DNA of 64,000 bases from Tubulanus polymorphus (lineage: Eukaryota > Nemertea > Palaeonemertea > Tubulaniformes > Tubulanidae), in contig NC_134025.1 of NCBI RefSeq assembly GCF_964204645.1, positions 23,280,001 to 23,344,000 of the forward strand. The letters run 5' to 3'. The stretch's first letter is position 1. Every line of letters starts with the position of its first letter. A program made the position numbers and the translations under genes. Below are positions 1-13,900 of this stretch, piece by piece. The notes below the pieces were generated by a model. That model was not told the origin of the DNA, made no database searches, and worked only from the letters and a program-made list of their open reading frames with translations.

Positions 1-198
<198 letters not shown>

Positions 199-2339
199 AC
201 AAGGGTCCCTCGGCATTTTACGTTGAACAGAAAGCTAAAAGTTTCTGAAAGTTTAACTTTAAAAGAAGTCGAACTCAAAAAGTTTACATTGGTAGCTATA
301 AATATATATCTGATTACTTGAATATCTTCATTTATCTTAAAATGATTCAAGACATAATTTACATGTTTAAGTTTATATAAGATTTTTACGTGAAATGTGT
401 TACCTTTAAGTATTATGTTAATCAGAACTCTCATAAATCCTTGTGTTGAAAATGATGTTTTGATTTAATTATTCATTCGTGAAAGTTTCAATCAAATGAT
501 GACATTGATTTAATGATGACTTTTTAATTGATAAAATCGATGAATTGTTAGTAGATGAAATTTGAACAATCTGATGAGGGATTTATTATTGATTTTCATT
601 GATTCGATCATTCAATGATTTTACAAATCAGGTCTAGAAAAATATTCAACTTTTTTCGTATTTAGCAGTCTTTTCAACAGTTCAGCGTATTTTATTATTT
701 TAAACATTTGAATGACTTTTTAAAAAACTTTACTATTTTACATGAAACAGAGAGGGATCGAGTAGGTTTTTTCGGCTCCTAAACGGAAAATGATATTTTT
801 TAGAATGTTTACATGAAAATCACATCTCTTTAGACAACTGAGCACCCGATGGTGAGTAACTATTTTCCTTGCTGAAAGAAGTCTAAAAAATTGTTACACA
901 AACGATATAATGATGTTCATTGAAGTTTGAAACGGTTATAGAAATTATTCTCTACAAACAAAAAAAGAAACGTACTTTCTATATTAGAAAGATGTTATTT
1001 GAAAATGTTGTAAGTATGTATGGGTCTGTAGTAGTAAGGTATGATTCGTGTTGTTATTTGATTCGTTAGCTGTTCGTACAAATCTACCCACTCTGCTGAT
1101 GCTTCTTCTTCAGTAGTGTATGATGGTAATTACAGATAATGATATAGAGAACAAACAGACAGTGGTATTTTCAGCTGCCAACACTTTGGATGAATGCCCG
1201 CTGACATTTTAGTTGCGTATGATAAATTATTCCATTCTTTTCGTAGAAAAACAAAACTGTGTGCTAATTCCTGAAATAACCAATTTTCTAGCTGTAATTA
1301 TTTTTTGTTTGGTTAAGTGCGAAGGCCTAAATTTTGTTGGAGCCACAATTTTAGCTTGTATCGAAATAGGTGAATTTTTTATGCCGCTTTTTAAAAAGTG
1401 AACTCTCAGTGTTGTGTATAATTATGGTCGAATTATTCACTAATAGCTTTATCGTTTAGAAATCATTTTAGAGAACCTTTCTTCTAAAAGTCATTTGCAG
1501 CCAAACTTTGATAATTCTGTCTCTGTACATTTATATTATACATATCAGTTTGTATATTAACCCTACCTCATTATATGTAAGAATATGTTGTATGTATGAA
1601 ATCAACCATTATATTGTTAGGTAAAAGATAGTATTATTAGATTGAATACCTCCTCAATTGTTGCAAATGTGACTATTCTTTGAGATTTCTGTAGGCTCGT
1701 TTTTTGAGTAGTTGAATACAATAGTTGCTACATTGCAATATTGGGATTATTCAATACTCGAAGACCTGTGTACTGAATAGTACTAGCACAATGATAACTC
1801 TTTAGAAATTCAGACCTACTAGTGGTGACGACTAATTTTTAGCTGAGTGGCAAATATCGGGTTGGCAGGTCAGTCTGCAAGCATCTATTTAAAAAAACAT
1901 TTATTCCAGACATTGTTTACTTTTCTTGTATCAAGAATATAACTGCATCCAATTTTATTGTCACACCCTATTTGTTATGTATGGTTTGGAACCGTTTGTA
2001 CATATTATATAGACAACTGTTACGAGATGGTATTTGACATTATTTACAATAAATTTTGATAAACGTCAATATTTATCTTGTGTCTTTATGGGCTCATAAG
2101 ATCATTCCATAGGTGCTGCCATCTATCACTAAGCTGGCGCACGTTGGCAGTTGCTCATACGCGTTATTTCATTATAACGCATTTGGCTGCTATGTGGAAA
2201 TTTTGATTACTGGGATTAGATACTACAGTACCAGTACTTAGAGAATAATAATCAGGATTCGAACTCTGTTATGATCACTCATCCGTGACGAGACCAGGTT
2301 TTGCACAATGCGAACGAACCGATATCCCCAAGTATGGAC
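199..2339. repeat. 3'UTR and downstream DNA, copy A of a tandem segmental duplication
   Basis: No gene is seen. The sequence aligns through most of its length to 4134-6509, in the same order and orientation, with scattered substitutions and small indels. It therefore forms one duplicated unit together with the coding tail at 1-198. About 250 bases around 1073-1320 differ completely from the corresponding part of copy B (about 4980-5200). An AATAAA at 2048-2053, kept in copy B at 6208-6213, is a plausible poly(A) signal, which would make this mostly 3'UTR. Similarity stops near 2339. Confidence 0.8.
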
Positions 2340-2998
2340 TGCTGTGCTGGTTCGTATCGCTTTCTCGGACTCAGATTATCCAAATTATGTTACGAATCAG
2401 GGCTAGAATGGAATCATCATTTATAATCATAAAGGTAGGCCATGCATAGATGCTCAGGTTAAATCTAAATTTTGTTCTAAACAACAGCCACGTCTTTTGT
2501 ACATATGCTTTCATTTAAATGATGTGAGAATTTATTTTTGACTGGTGTAGTCTTTGACTGTGACGTTTTTGATTTGAGGCACAGGAGTTTGGTGATGGGT
2601 TAGGATAGCATTTTTACATGGCTGTTTGGATTAATTGTCCTTGTGGAACCGTCACAGGCCGAGATCGACCTACTAGTAGTTAGTTCCACAGCCAAAGAAC
2701 GCTCCACTTAAAGCTCACCCCCTCCCTGTGTCAGTACACACGCGATGGTGGGATGACTCTTATACATACAAGAAAAGGTGCTTCGGAATTTATCACACCA
2801 CCGACCGAGTTGGCGGCCGGGCATGATGAGTGCTGTATCATAATTTTTATCTTTATTGCTGATTTAAAGTTTCGGACCCAAAATAGTACAGTCATATATA
2901 GGCCTACTCAGTAATCAATTGCGTCTTACTAAAGTATTTTTTGGTTTGACATGTTGAATAGTTTCTTTGATATTTCATTGTGCCTTTTTACTTTCAGG
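2340..2998 (+). other. Intergenic DNA and 3' end of an intron before the second sulfotransferase
   Basis: No coding sequence recognised. A pyrimidine-rich tract followed by CAG ends at 2998. It is a good 3' splice site, so the exon carrying the second sulfotransferase probably begins at 2999 with about 100 bases of 5'UTR. The 5' exon was not identified. Confidence 0.4.
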
Positions 2999-3101
2999 TC
3001 AAGTCAACCATAGGGATTTGAAATGAAATAATTTCTGGATTTCCTCTGCGAAAATACATTTTAAAAAAGATGAAGATTACAAGACATTGACATTGTTGAA
3101 A

Positions 3102-4133
3102 ATGACACAAAACAGTTCAATTCTTTCTAAACTGTGTTGCATTTGTCCGAGCAAACAGCACAAGTTTCGAATATTTGCCATGTGTATGGGAGTCCTCTTC
3201 ACTGGGTTTATGATCGTATATTATTGTCTCAAATCTGGTAGATATGCTACGTGTTGCAAGGCATCGACCTTACCATCTTCTCTACAGCCTCTTATAAGTC
3301 GATACTCTTCAGCGAATCAGGACGATCCGATACGCTATAAGCATACGAAGCGTCGACTGCCGCAGTGTCTGATCATCGGGGTTCGTAAAGGCGGTACGCG
3401 AGCATTGCTCGAATATCTAGGCCTGCATCCGATGATTCAGGCCAACAAGAAAGAAATGCATTTTTTCGACAACGATGACAATTACAGCATGGGCTTGGAG
3501 TGGTATCGGAAAAAGATGCCGCACTCGTTTCGCGAGCAGATCACAATCGAAAAAACGCCGGCTTATTTCGTCAGTGAAGATACTCCGGCTCGTGTCTACC
3601 GTCTGAATAGCAGTATTAAACTATTACTGGTCGTTCGAGACCCGGTTAAGCGAACGATATCCGATTATACTCAGATCGCTGAGAAAGAACTGCAGCAGAA
3701 TATATTGTATAAACCGTTCGAGAAGCTCGCATTCGACCCGAATACGGGACGTATTCGTCGCCAGTACATCGCCATCCAACACTCTATCTATCACCGTCAT
3801 ATCGAACGGTGGTTGCAGTACTTTTCGTTGAATCAAATCCTCATTCTCGACAGTCGCCGGCTCGTCGAAAATCCCGCTCAAGTCGTCGCCGACGTCGAGC
3901 GGTTTCTCGGATTGGAACACAAAGTCACCGAGAAGAATTTCTACTTCAATAAAACGCGCGGGTTTTATTGCATGCAGTATGTCGGCATTCAGCGGTGTCT
4001 CTCCGAAAGTAAAGGTCGCACTCATCCGAAAATCGATCCACTCGTATTGCGGAAATTGCGAAGTTTTTTCAAATTGCATAATCAAAAATTCTTCAAGCTC
4101 ATTCACCGGACATTCGACTGGAACGACGATTAA
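3102..4133 (+). CDS. Heparan sulfate glucosamine 3-O-sulfotransferase
   Basis: A 343-residue type II Golgi enzyme predicted to move sulfate from PAPS to the 3-OH of glucosamine in heparan sulfate. The first ATG in frame is at 3102; the frame is open to an upstream TTG but without another ATG. A short cytoplasmic tail is followed by a membrane anchor (about residues 23-43) and a stem, then the sulfotransferase domain (about 86-343). Visible family marks are the 5'-PAPS loop RKGGTRA (95-101), KEMHFFD with the expected catalytic Glu118, EKTPAYF (150-156), the 3'-phosphate motif VVRDPVKRTISDY (177-189), the disulfide cysteines Cys290 and Cys299, and KGRTHP (304-309). Length matches the short HS3ST family members. 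The whole coding region is in one exon. The nearly identical tail at 1-198 shows a tandem paralogue. Which vertebrate isoform is closest cannot be settled by eye. Confidence 0.92.
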   Translation: MTQNSSILSKLCCICPSKQHKFRIFAMCMGVLFTGFMIVYYCLKSGRYATCCKASTLPSSLQPLISRYSSANQDDPIRYKHTKRRLPQCLIIGVRKGGTRALLEYLGLHPMIQANKKEMHFFDNDDNYSMGLEWYRKKMPHSFREQITIEKTPAYFVSEDTPARVYRLNSSIKLLLVVRDPVKRTISDYTQIAEKELQQNILYKPFEKLAFDPNTGRIRRQYIAIQHSIYHRHIERWLQYFSLNQILILDSRRLVENPAQVVADVERFLGLEHKVTEKNFYFNKTRGFYCMQYVGIQRCLSESKGRTHPKIDPLVLRKLRSFFKLHNQKFFKLIHRTFDWNDD

Positions 4134-6509
4134 ACAAAAAGGTCCCTCGGCATTTTAACAGAAAACTTAAAGTTTCTGCGGAACTGTGTTTCTGAAAATT
4201 TAACTTAAAAAGAAGTTTAACTCAAAAAGTTTACATTGGTAGCTATATCCGATTACTTGAATATCTTCATTTATCTTAAAATGATTCAAGGCATAAATTA
4301 TGTGTTTAAGTTTGTGTAAGATTTTTACTCGAAATGTGTTATGTTAATCCAAAGAGTTGTCTAAACTCTTGTAAATCCTTGTGTAAACATGATGTTTTAA
4401 TAATGTATGTATTCATTCGTGAAAGTTTCAATCAAATGATGACATTAATGACGACTTTTTAATTGATAAAATCAATGAATTGTTAGTAGATGAAATTTGA
4501 ACAATCTGATGAGGGATTTATTATTGATTTTCATTGATTCGATCATTCAATGATTTTACAAATCAGGTCTAGATAATTATTCGTATTCATCAGTTCAGCG
4601 TAATTTATTATTTCAAAAATTTGAATGACTTTTTCAAAGACTTGACTAATTTTACATGAAACGGAGAGGGATCGAGTAGGTTTTTTCGGCTCCTCAACAA
4701 AAAATGATATTTTATAGAATATTTACATAAAAATCACGTCTCTTTAGACAACTGAGCACCCGATGGTGTGTAACTTTTTTCCTTGATGAAAGAAGTCTTA
4801 AAAATTGTTACACAAACGATATAATGATGTTCATCGAAGTTTGAAACACTTATAGAAATTATTCTCTACAAAAAAAAGAATGTACTTTCTATATTAGAAA
4901 GATGTTATTTGAAAATGTTGTAAGTATGTATGGGTCTGTAGTAGTAAGGTATGATTCGTGTTGTTATTTGATTCGTTAGCCTTTGATTCGTTAGGGTGGC
5001 GGGTCTGGGTCCTACCCCAGATAAATTTCGAATTTCTAGGCCTTGGGCGTGATATTTCCTGCAATCTGGAGCTCAAAAATGGAACTTCATTTACCACAAA
5101 TTTGGACTCTTGCTTGGTGAATTGAAAAAATACAAATTAAAGTATTGTTTTCATCACTAAAACTCTCATGAAAATTTATTCATTCAGAATAGTAGAAATT
5201 TTGTTGGAGTCACAATTTTAGCTTGTATCGAAATAGGTTTTTTGAAAATGAATTTTTTATGCCACTTTTTAAAAAGTGAACTCTCAGTGTTGTTTTTAAT
5301 TATGGTCGAAATATTCACTAATACCTTTATCGTTTAGAAATAATTTTAGAGAACCTTTCTTCTAAAAGTCATTTGCAGCCAAACTTAAATGATTCTGTCT
5401 CTGTACATTTATATTATACATATCAGTTTGTATATTAACCCTACCTCATTACATGTAAGAATATGTTGTATGTATGAAATCAACCATTATATTGTTAGTT
5501 AAAAGATAGTATTATTCATAGGCGTCCCCATGAATTTTCATAGGGGGGTCGAATTAGCATCAATCCAGTATCCAAGCACAATGTCGGGGTGTTAGGTGGA
5601 CCTCCCCCAAAAAACTTTTTTGTAAATTGGAGGCTTTAGAGACGTTTTTCCAGGCTCTAAATTAATCATTAAGAGGTAAAGGACTAGTCAAATTGGCAAG
5701 AAAAATCTTGAACATCGATAACAGTAATTTGAGAAGTTAGCTATCTCAAAAGGGGGTGCGTCCACTACGCCCTTGGGGACGCCGATGTTATAAGATTGAA
5801 TACCTCCTCAATTGTTGCAAATGTGACTATTCTTTGAGATTTCTGTAGGCTCGTTTTTTGAGTAGTTGAATTCAATATTTGTTACATTGCAATATTTCGA
5901 TTATTCATCACTCGAAGACCTGTGTACTGAATAGTACTAGCACAATGATAACTCTTCTTTAGATATTCAGAACTACTCGTGGTGGCGACTAATTTTTAGC
6001 TGAGTGGCAAATGTCGGTTTGGCAGGTCAGTCTGCAAGCATCTATATAAAAAAAAACATTTATTCCAGACATTGTTTACTTTTCTTGTATCAAGAATATA
6101 ACTGCATCCAATTTTATTGTCACACCCTATTTGTTATGTATGGTTTGGAACCGTTTGTACATATTATATAGACAACTGTTACAAGATGGTATTTGACATT
6201 ATTTACAATAAATTTTGATAAACGTCAAAATTTATCTTGTGTCTTTGCATGGGCTCATAAGATCATTCCATAGGTGCTGCCATCTATCATTAAGCTGGCT
6301 CATGTTGGCAGTTGCTCATACGCGTTATTTCATTATAACGCATTTGGCTGCTATATGGAAATTTTAGTTATCGGAATAAGATATTCCAGTACATGTAGTT
6401 ACTTTCCTTAGAGAATAATAATCAGGATTCGAACTCTGTTATGATCACTCATTCGTGACAAGATCAGGTTTTGCACAATGCGAACGAACCGTTATCCCCC
6501 AGTATGGAG
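4134..6509. repeat. 3'UTR and downstream DNA, copy B of the tandem duplication
   Basis: Counterpart of 199-2339, in the same orientation; position 1 of the window corresponds to 3936. It differs from copy A by substitutions, by a replaced stretch near 4980-5200 and by a 0.27 kb insertion (5517-5788). The AATAAA at 6208-6213 is kept. Homology ends near 6509, where both copies share 'cagtatgga' and then diverge. No coding potential is apparent. Confidence 0.8.
5517..5788. mobile_element. MITE-like insertion in copy B of the duplication
   Basis: This block is absent at the orthologous point of copy A (near 1633-1640). It begins with CATAGGCGTCCCCA and ends with TGGGGACGCCGATG, a 14-base terminal inverted repeat with one mismatch. 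TTAT occurs at both flanks and may be the target duplication. It has no open frame of note. Because copy A gives the empty site, the insertion is directly supported. The superfamily is unknown. Confidence 0.75.
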
Positions 6510-7906
6510 TCGACGGGGTGTCAAAAATAATGCGCACAAATCATTTTAAAATATGGACTAATTATACGGTCAACCTGATGGATTTTTGGAATAATTTAGA
6601 TGCTAAGTGGTAAGTTATTGAAGGTGAATTGATAGCCTGTATTAACGTGTTATATGTCATGTATGACAGATATGACAGATGAAAGAAAATATGACGAATT
6701 ATTGTTAAACTAAAAAAGCTAAATTCAAATTAAATTTTATTTATTTTGTAGGGTAATTCTTCAATAATAAATACTGAATATGAATGGCTTCAATATTTTT
6801 GTATGTAAAGTTAGAGAGACAAGGTTAGGGGAAAAGACAAAATTACATTACTATCATGACAAATGGCTTTTCACTGACAAGTCTGGACCGTAACGTACAA
6901 AATTCGGTCAGTGTTGAACCAAGTTGCACATCTTTCGGCTACACTGCTAAGATCTTTGCCTTCTGTTCACAATTCCTTGATATGGCACGTCATAAGACTG
7001 TTAAGCCGTCTCAGAAATTCGACTGTGGGAAACTATATTTCAACGCGAACAGAATTTAACAAAAACCATTTCTGACAAATATTGTCGTATTTTCGGACTC
7101 TCAAAAGCAGAACCTCCGGGAGAAATATTGCCTCGATCTAGATTGTGGCGGGGGCTTAAAGTGCTGCATGTGGTCACTACATTGGAAATTATGGTTTAAC
7201 TACATTACATAGCCACAAGTAGACACAAACTACAATAAAATTCATCTTTAATCCGATCGATTTCAGGAATACTCCATCCCCTTTTTAAGAATAAAACTAA
7301 CTATTTTACCTATTTCAAAGTTGTAGTCGATGAGTAGTTTTACGATTTTTCTTTTTTTTCTTCAAATATGTGAATTCTAGTAGGCAATGAGTTTATTGTC
7401 AACTCGGTCAACTCAGCAGCAGTGCCTGCAAACAGCCGCGAGAGCATCATGCGTCTCTGCATTTATCGATATAGTATGTCACATGCCTCTTGACGTAGCC
7501 TGGTTACTAGTTGCAGTTCACAGATAACAACACTTCAATTTTGATGCTCTGTGTTGAATTTTATGCCAAAATAAAATCATTGAACTTAGTTAAAATTTTC
7601 AATATACAATCACGACTAGGTTATAAGTTTGAGGTAAGATTCTTTCATTTCTGAACTGGGTCTCTCGAAAAATGTTTCTCCCAATATTTTGGATTTAGGT
7701 TTTGTAGTAGGTTAATTCATATTTCCGATGCAGTCTTAAGAAATTGATTCAGTTTGGTTTTTCATGAATTATGAAAATCATTCAAAAAACCAGTTAAAGT
7801 TTGCAAGTTCACATTCATTTCCCCTCAAATGAAAATGGGAAGTTGATATTTCTTTTTATTCAAGATTCTTATGAGTTTTTTGGGTTTTTATTAATTTTCA
7901 GCAAAG
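6510..7906 (+). other. Intergenic DNA and probable 5'UTR exon/intron of the diversin gene
   Basis: There is a 67-codon open frame at 6856-7059 with no recognisable similarity, which I do not call a gene. A likely donor (GAG then GTAAGAT) at 7633/7634 and an acceptor (TTTTCAG) ending at 7901 suggest a non-coding first exon ending at 7633 and an intron 7634-7901, just ahead of the diversin start codon at 7907. Confidence 0.4.
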
Positions 7907-10900
7907 ATGGCTGGTCATAATGGAGCCCCACCTATCAGCCTATCTGATAAACTGCGTTTGGCTGCCAGTAAGGGACATTTGGAACATGTAATCGAACTGT
8001 TGGAGTTAAGAGCTTCTTATGAAGTAGACCGGGTAAGATTAATGATCTTTTTGTTGCTTCTGCGTCAGGTCAGACTAATGCAAAATCTATCTACATTAGG
8101 CTATATAAGAAAAATTCCCTATATTAGGCAAACATAGGGCCTATATTACTACTTCAAAGTCTTCGAGTATTTATTAGTATTGATCCCAACATTTATGATG
8201 TTGATACTTTAGCCTTAACATTTGATACTGTTTGAGCTTATCTTGCTGGAACACTCATTCATTTAATCAATGCTATAAATGTCAGTAATGCGGTATTTGT
8301 CACTACATAGTTGTGTAAATGCTTACCATTCTGAGGCACCCTTCTCCATGCCCCTCATTTATCTCATTGTCCACTGGGTCTGTCATGTCCAATAATTCAG
8401 GGATATAGTTTATATGTAACAATGAGCGATAGGCATTTATGACCTCAATAAAGCATAAATCCATACCAGTCTTTAAATATATTTTGCTTTGACTATGCTA
8501 TCCGATGATATTTTTCTCATGAAAACACTGAAATTCATTTGCTGACGTTTTAGGAAGGACGGTCTGCCTTGCACTATGCTGCTGTCAATGGGTTTGCTGA
8601 AGTGTGTAAATTGCTTCTCGAAGCTGGATGTGATCCCAATATACAGGATAATGTAAGTCTTACGTATTTATTTCGCCAAAGATCTATGAATTCTCACCAT
8701 TTGTCCTTCAGCATACAGTGTGAAGATGGTGAGTTGATTTTGCTTACTTTATGGATGGTGATTATAGTATCAACTTCCCTCGAGGGAAATGAAAAACTTT
8801 GATCTTTTTGATTTAGAAATTATTGCTTTCGAATAGTTTTAGTGTGATAGCTGTTTCATTGATTCTATCGATTTGAGGCCTATTTATCATCTGTGCATGA
8901 ATGGTAAATATACAATATTATTTTGTCCGCGTTTACCGCTCCTGAATTCGCCAGTTGCTTGTGGCATCAGGTTGCCTTGTAGCAGCTGATTGTTAAATTG
9001 AAAGAAATCAGGAGACTTTAATGAAACAAAATTTCAATTTCATAGAGTACTCTTTAGAATAGATAGGCAAAGCGTTTCGGGCAATACACATAGCGATCAC
9101 AGTTACTCATGATTTTGCTGGTATGGCAAAGGCCACTCCTGGAAAAAATCTACCGCTTATAGTTAAGGTTAGGTTTTCAGTAGTCTCTCAGTGTTTAAAA
9201 GCCCCCTGAAAATTAGAGTTGATTGAGTTGCGGCGGTGTTTCATAGTTTGTGGACAAATTTTACTTAGAAAGTTCTTAAGAAACATATACTCATGAGTAC
9301 ACGGGTTTTTACGGTTTCGCGACAATGCGTGAGTGACAGAATACAACACGACACAGTGTTTAAAAAATGCTCACTACTGTTCTATATATAATGTGTACGA
9401 GGGACATATGTCATCATGTATGTGGAATATGCATAACAAGTACTTGAAAGCTCACAATAGCCCTCGGCATAACTACAACCCCCAAAAAATCGATTCCAAT
9501 GAAATTTTGCCGGCGATAGTTTAATATATATATTAGATATATATATCTCGTTGCATATTAAAATGACCGTTCGGCAAAATGAGAGCAAATTCCACGTAAA
9601 TGATAAATTAAACGATCATCTGTTCCAAAATAAATCATGATATATCCGCCTGTATTCTCGATTATCAAATTCAAGGCTAAAGAAATGGTTTTTACACCCC
9701 CCCCCCCCACCCCTAAAGAGAGTTGGGTTGGAAGCCTGTACATACATCGGCTGTATAAATTGTTTGTTTTGGGGATTTATGGGATATTTTAAGTAGCGCT
9801 GGTTCAAAAATGTCCCTGCTGGCGTTATACATGTTCCGTGTATATATGTTTTAAAATTTCTATTCATCAGGCTGTCTTGGAATTTATTTGCTTTCGTTGT
9901 GCTACTATGTGTTAACAGTGAATGGGCTTTGATTGTTTGTTGAACTAACATATTTATATCGTGGCTTTCTACGTTCTCTCTGATATGTGTAATATATATT
10001 CATTTCAGATATTCATTTTTCATTAACTGTTCAGATATATATGATATATATGTAGAGCGCTGTTGTTTCGAATTCAAATCCATCAAGATTCCGTTCTAAT
10101 CTCAACTAAACTAATCAATTTTCACTAATGAAATAAGCCCCACTAAAAAATGGATACCTTGTTTCTCCTTTCTGTTGAGTTTAAAAGTTGACCCTTTTCC
10201 ACCAATCTACCCTGTGCATTACTTTATTTGAAATCATGAGCAACATAACCATAACAGACCCAGCAGCTGTAGAAATGAACTGATTACAAATTTTATCGCG
10301 ATTTACAAAAGACCCTGGTCGATTAGGAGGAATGAGGTATCATTTTGTTTTAGTCTAAGTATCGGTGTAGGCTAATGAAATCTCTGATACTATTGTTATT
10401 GTTTTTTTTTTCGCTGAAACAATGATTAATTATGATTCTATTCACGGATCTTATCTCATTTACAAGCTCAATCCTCGTACGTTGACTAGCTGCAACTGTT
10501 ACATGGATAATGAATTTGCTGAATTTGATTAGAATCTGAAATGCTTGCTGTTAAGCGTGAAATATCCTTTTCCTTCTGTGTCGTGTTTATCCGATGATGT
10601 TGAATGATTTGTCATACACGCATATGATGTGCGCGATGAATTCCCGAAATTGTCATTACGATATCAGTGTTGTCATGGTTCCCACAGAACAGGGAAATTG
10701 GGACAAACTCGGGAATTTTGAAATAATAATTCCCAGTTTTGAAATGTTTGGGAATTTGAGAAATTTTCCACAAATCAGGGAAATATTTGGGAAATTCATT
10801 TACTTTTCATGTGTTGCTTTTGCCAAGGCCAACTTTCTTCAGCGATTTCCCTTGAAAATCAAATTCATCAACAACTAGTCACTGCTAGATTGTCGACTTC

Positions 10901-13900
10901 AGCATGATGGTATCTGTTCGTTTTTATGAAGGCCTGATTTTCCACTTGGGAAAATAACTCAACCATGAAATACTTAGGAAAAACCTGGGGATTTATATTT
11001 CATGTAACTGTGGGAACCACGCATTGTGTTAGTTGTGCTTTCGGTATTATTATTATTATTATTCGGTGGTGGATTTTTCGTGATTTCGCTTAAATTATTT
11101 TTCCGTTACTGCATTTGTAAAAGTTATGTGTTGTAATGTTTTCAGTTGGGATATACCGCTTTACACCAGGCAGCTGCGCAGGGACACCGTGAAGTCATTC
11201 ACGAACTCTTATCACGCCATTGTGATCTAAATCGCCAGGATAGAGTGGTATGTCTTACTATTACGGGATCGTAGTGGACATTCGGGCTTATTGCGCTGTT
11301 TTAAAGTTATCGTGCATGAAAAAATCATGGGCAGTCAACTCTCCTTATATTGCCCGGGACATGGTTTTCTACAAGATCACTAACCCAAAAATTAGGGAAA
11401 AGCCATGGAAATTTCTTTCCTTTTTTTAAAGTAAATTTTGTTTAAAAAAAAACTTAAAAGTCAGGGAAAAGTGTTTGAAATTTGTTGAGATTGCTAGAAT
11501 GATCGTGCATAAAATCCAACAGTTTCCATCTATACCTTACGTATTTGACTGTTGATAAATTGGATTCTAAGCTAATCAAATCAGGGAAAACAACAGATAA
11601 AAGTGGCCACCCTGAAAATTGAACGCAGAGGTGGGGGATAATCCAATGATTAGGATTTCCATGTAAAGAATAGATACATGTCGACGAAGCGCGGAGAGGA
11701 TAAACATTCTTGAAATGATGGAATGGGAAACCCGTTCCACTGACGGCCAATACCCAAACCTGTGTCTGTGCCCGTGTTTTGGAAACATAACAGCCGCACT
11801 GGTGCCCGCTTCTGCGTCCGTACAATGTCTCGTGGAAAACCAACCTAATCATTATCCGTAATAATTCTTAGATACTTGATTAGAAATTTGATGTATGATA
11901 ATTCAAATTGAAATGACCTTATGATTGGGCGGGCAGTAGGACAGTAGATATATATGTCTGTATCTAAGGGTGAAACTTCAGATTCGATGATAATTCAATT
12001 ACCTGCAACCACCAAATTTTGGCCTGATTCCAAAAACTGTCGATTTTATGCCGTGCTGCTAGTTTGTTTAATTGTTCAATGAATTATTCAAAGATTGGTA
12101 TTCCCTCAATAATATGGCTCTTCACTAAATTGTAGCCTCTCGTGTGAAAGTATTCCATAAAAATTCCAATTATCAATAACTGTACTTGTTTCGTATTTTT
12201 GTATGTTGATTATTTTTTTTCTAATTTTTAGATTTTGAAAATAATATGATGCTTTTTTTATTTCATTCTAATTGTCTGAAGTTGAACTTTTTCCACCATG
12301 CAAATAAACGAACTGTATTTTCTTTTTGATAGAATGGTAATTGCGCTATGCACGAGGCTGCCTGGAATGGTTACAGCAACACTTTGGAAATCCTCACAGA
12401 AGCTGGCGCTAACATTTTCCTCACAAACAAGGTATGTACCATAAACTTTGTTTGATGCTTTCCATTTACACCTTCAGTTTGTCACCAAATCGAGTTATCT
12501 TAAAATACAGATTGAGCCTTTAATTTATTTGATTGACAGATTTCATTTGATTCGGTGTCCCTTACAAACCCACCACTCACCTGCCGGGAATGAAACAGGG
12601 GGTTTGATTTTAAAATCGGGAATCGAAGTACAGATATAGTTGTGCGATCGGCGATCGAATTTACAAAATTTTTACAGAGTTATTAGCCTGATAGCTTCAC
12701 TTCTAGCACCACCATTATACCGATCACCTAGTTAAGTTGCTAGACTTCATCTTAGCCAACATTTTCGCTCGAATCACTTTTTTTCATCAATCGTTTACAG
12801 TCTGGTTTCACAGCGTTGCACTTGTCTTCTCAAAATGGCCACAACCAGAGCACACGCGTTCTCCTTCAAACGAATATGAATCCCGACATGAAAAACAATG
12901 TAAGTAAACGCTAGAAATTCACCGCACTAGATTCCAGAATTCTAGAACTACTTGCGGACCTCGTCGGTGCGTGTGAAATTGTTTGTCACTTTCATTTTAG
13001 TGTATTGTACTACCAGTTTTAGCCTTTTGTTTTGTTAATGTCTATATTTACTCTTGTACTAGTTACGATAAATGTTCTATATCAACTGATAATGCGTTCG
13101 GCCCGTTTGATTCTTTGTACGTACCAGGTTTCCCCCTGTGCGATATAGCATTTACCGTAATAATCCGCGAAAGTGTGGTAGACCCTCAAAGCATTTAAAA
13201 TGTACTTAATATACAGTAAAACCACTCTGCTCGAAACTGTCGGAATAAACTGCTATATCGTAGGGTTCTGCTCGTCAACAGTAGAACCTGGTTATAATGA
13301 ACTCCAGTGTGACAATTTATTAGATTAAGAAATAAACTGAAGTCCTGCCTGAAATGATAAATTTTGTCGATTTTATGCAATAATGGTGAACATATTTTCA
13401 GTCTGGTGCCTATAATTTGTCGTCACAAGATTCCATTGTATTTTGTGAGTGTTCGTTGACTGAGGTGTTGAAATGTAATTACGTATGTTTTTATATATTA
13501 TTCTAATATATAGTATGGGGATACACCTCTACATACTGCTGCTAGATATGGCCACGCCGGTGTGAGCAGAATATTGATCAGCGCTCGATGTCGCATTAAC
13601 GAACAAAATAAGGTACGTACATACAGAAGTATTGGAGGATGGTCATTCGATTGCCGTCATTTAAACTCCTACTGCTTGACTGGAAGGCTGATATTAATCT
13701 CAGTATTTCAGAATTTTGTGTCTCTGATGATGAACTTAAGTAAACAATTTGAAACTGTCAGAATAAACTTTATGGATTTTTACTCATTAACTCCCATTTC
13801 TTGTTAATCTATAAATTGTGAGTTGATAAAGCTTAATTTTTACCAGGAACTATATAATCTTGGTAGCCTAGTATTTCTTTAGTTTCAGTTGTGGCTATTT

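Noticed and set aside
3087-3101. TTG start at 3087 for the sulfotransferase
   Set aside because: A eukaryotic gene with an ATG five codons later; nothing supports TTG initiation.
3624-4106. 160-codon open frame on the minus strand
   Set aside because: Exact antisense shadow of the sulfotransferase coding region.
6856-7059. 67-codon open frame before diversin
   Set aside because: No recognisable similarity and no supporting splice or start context beyond an ATG.
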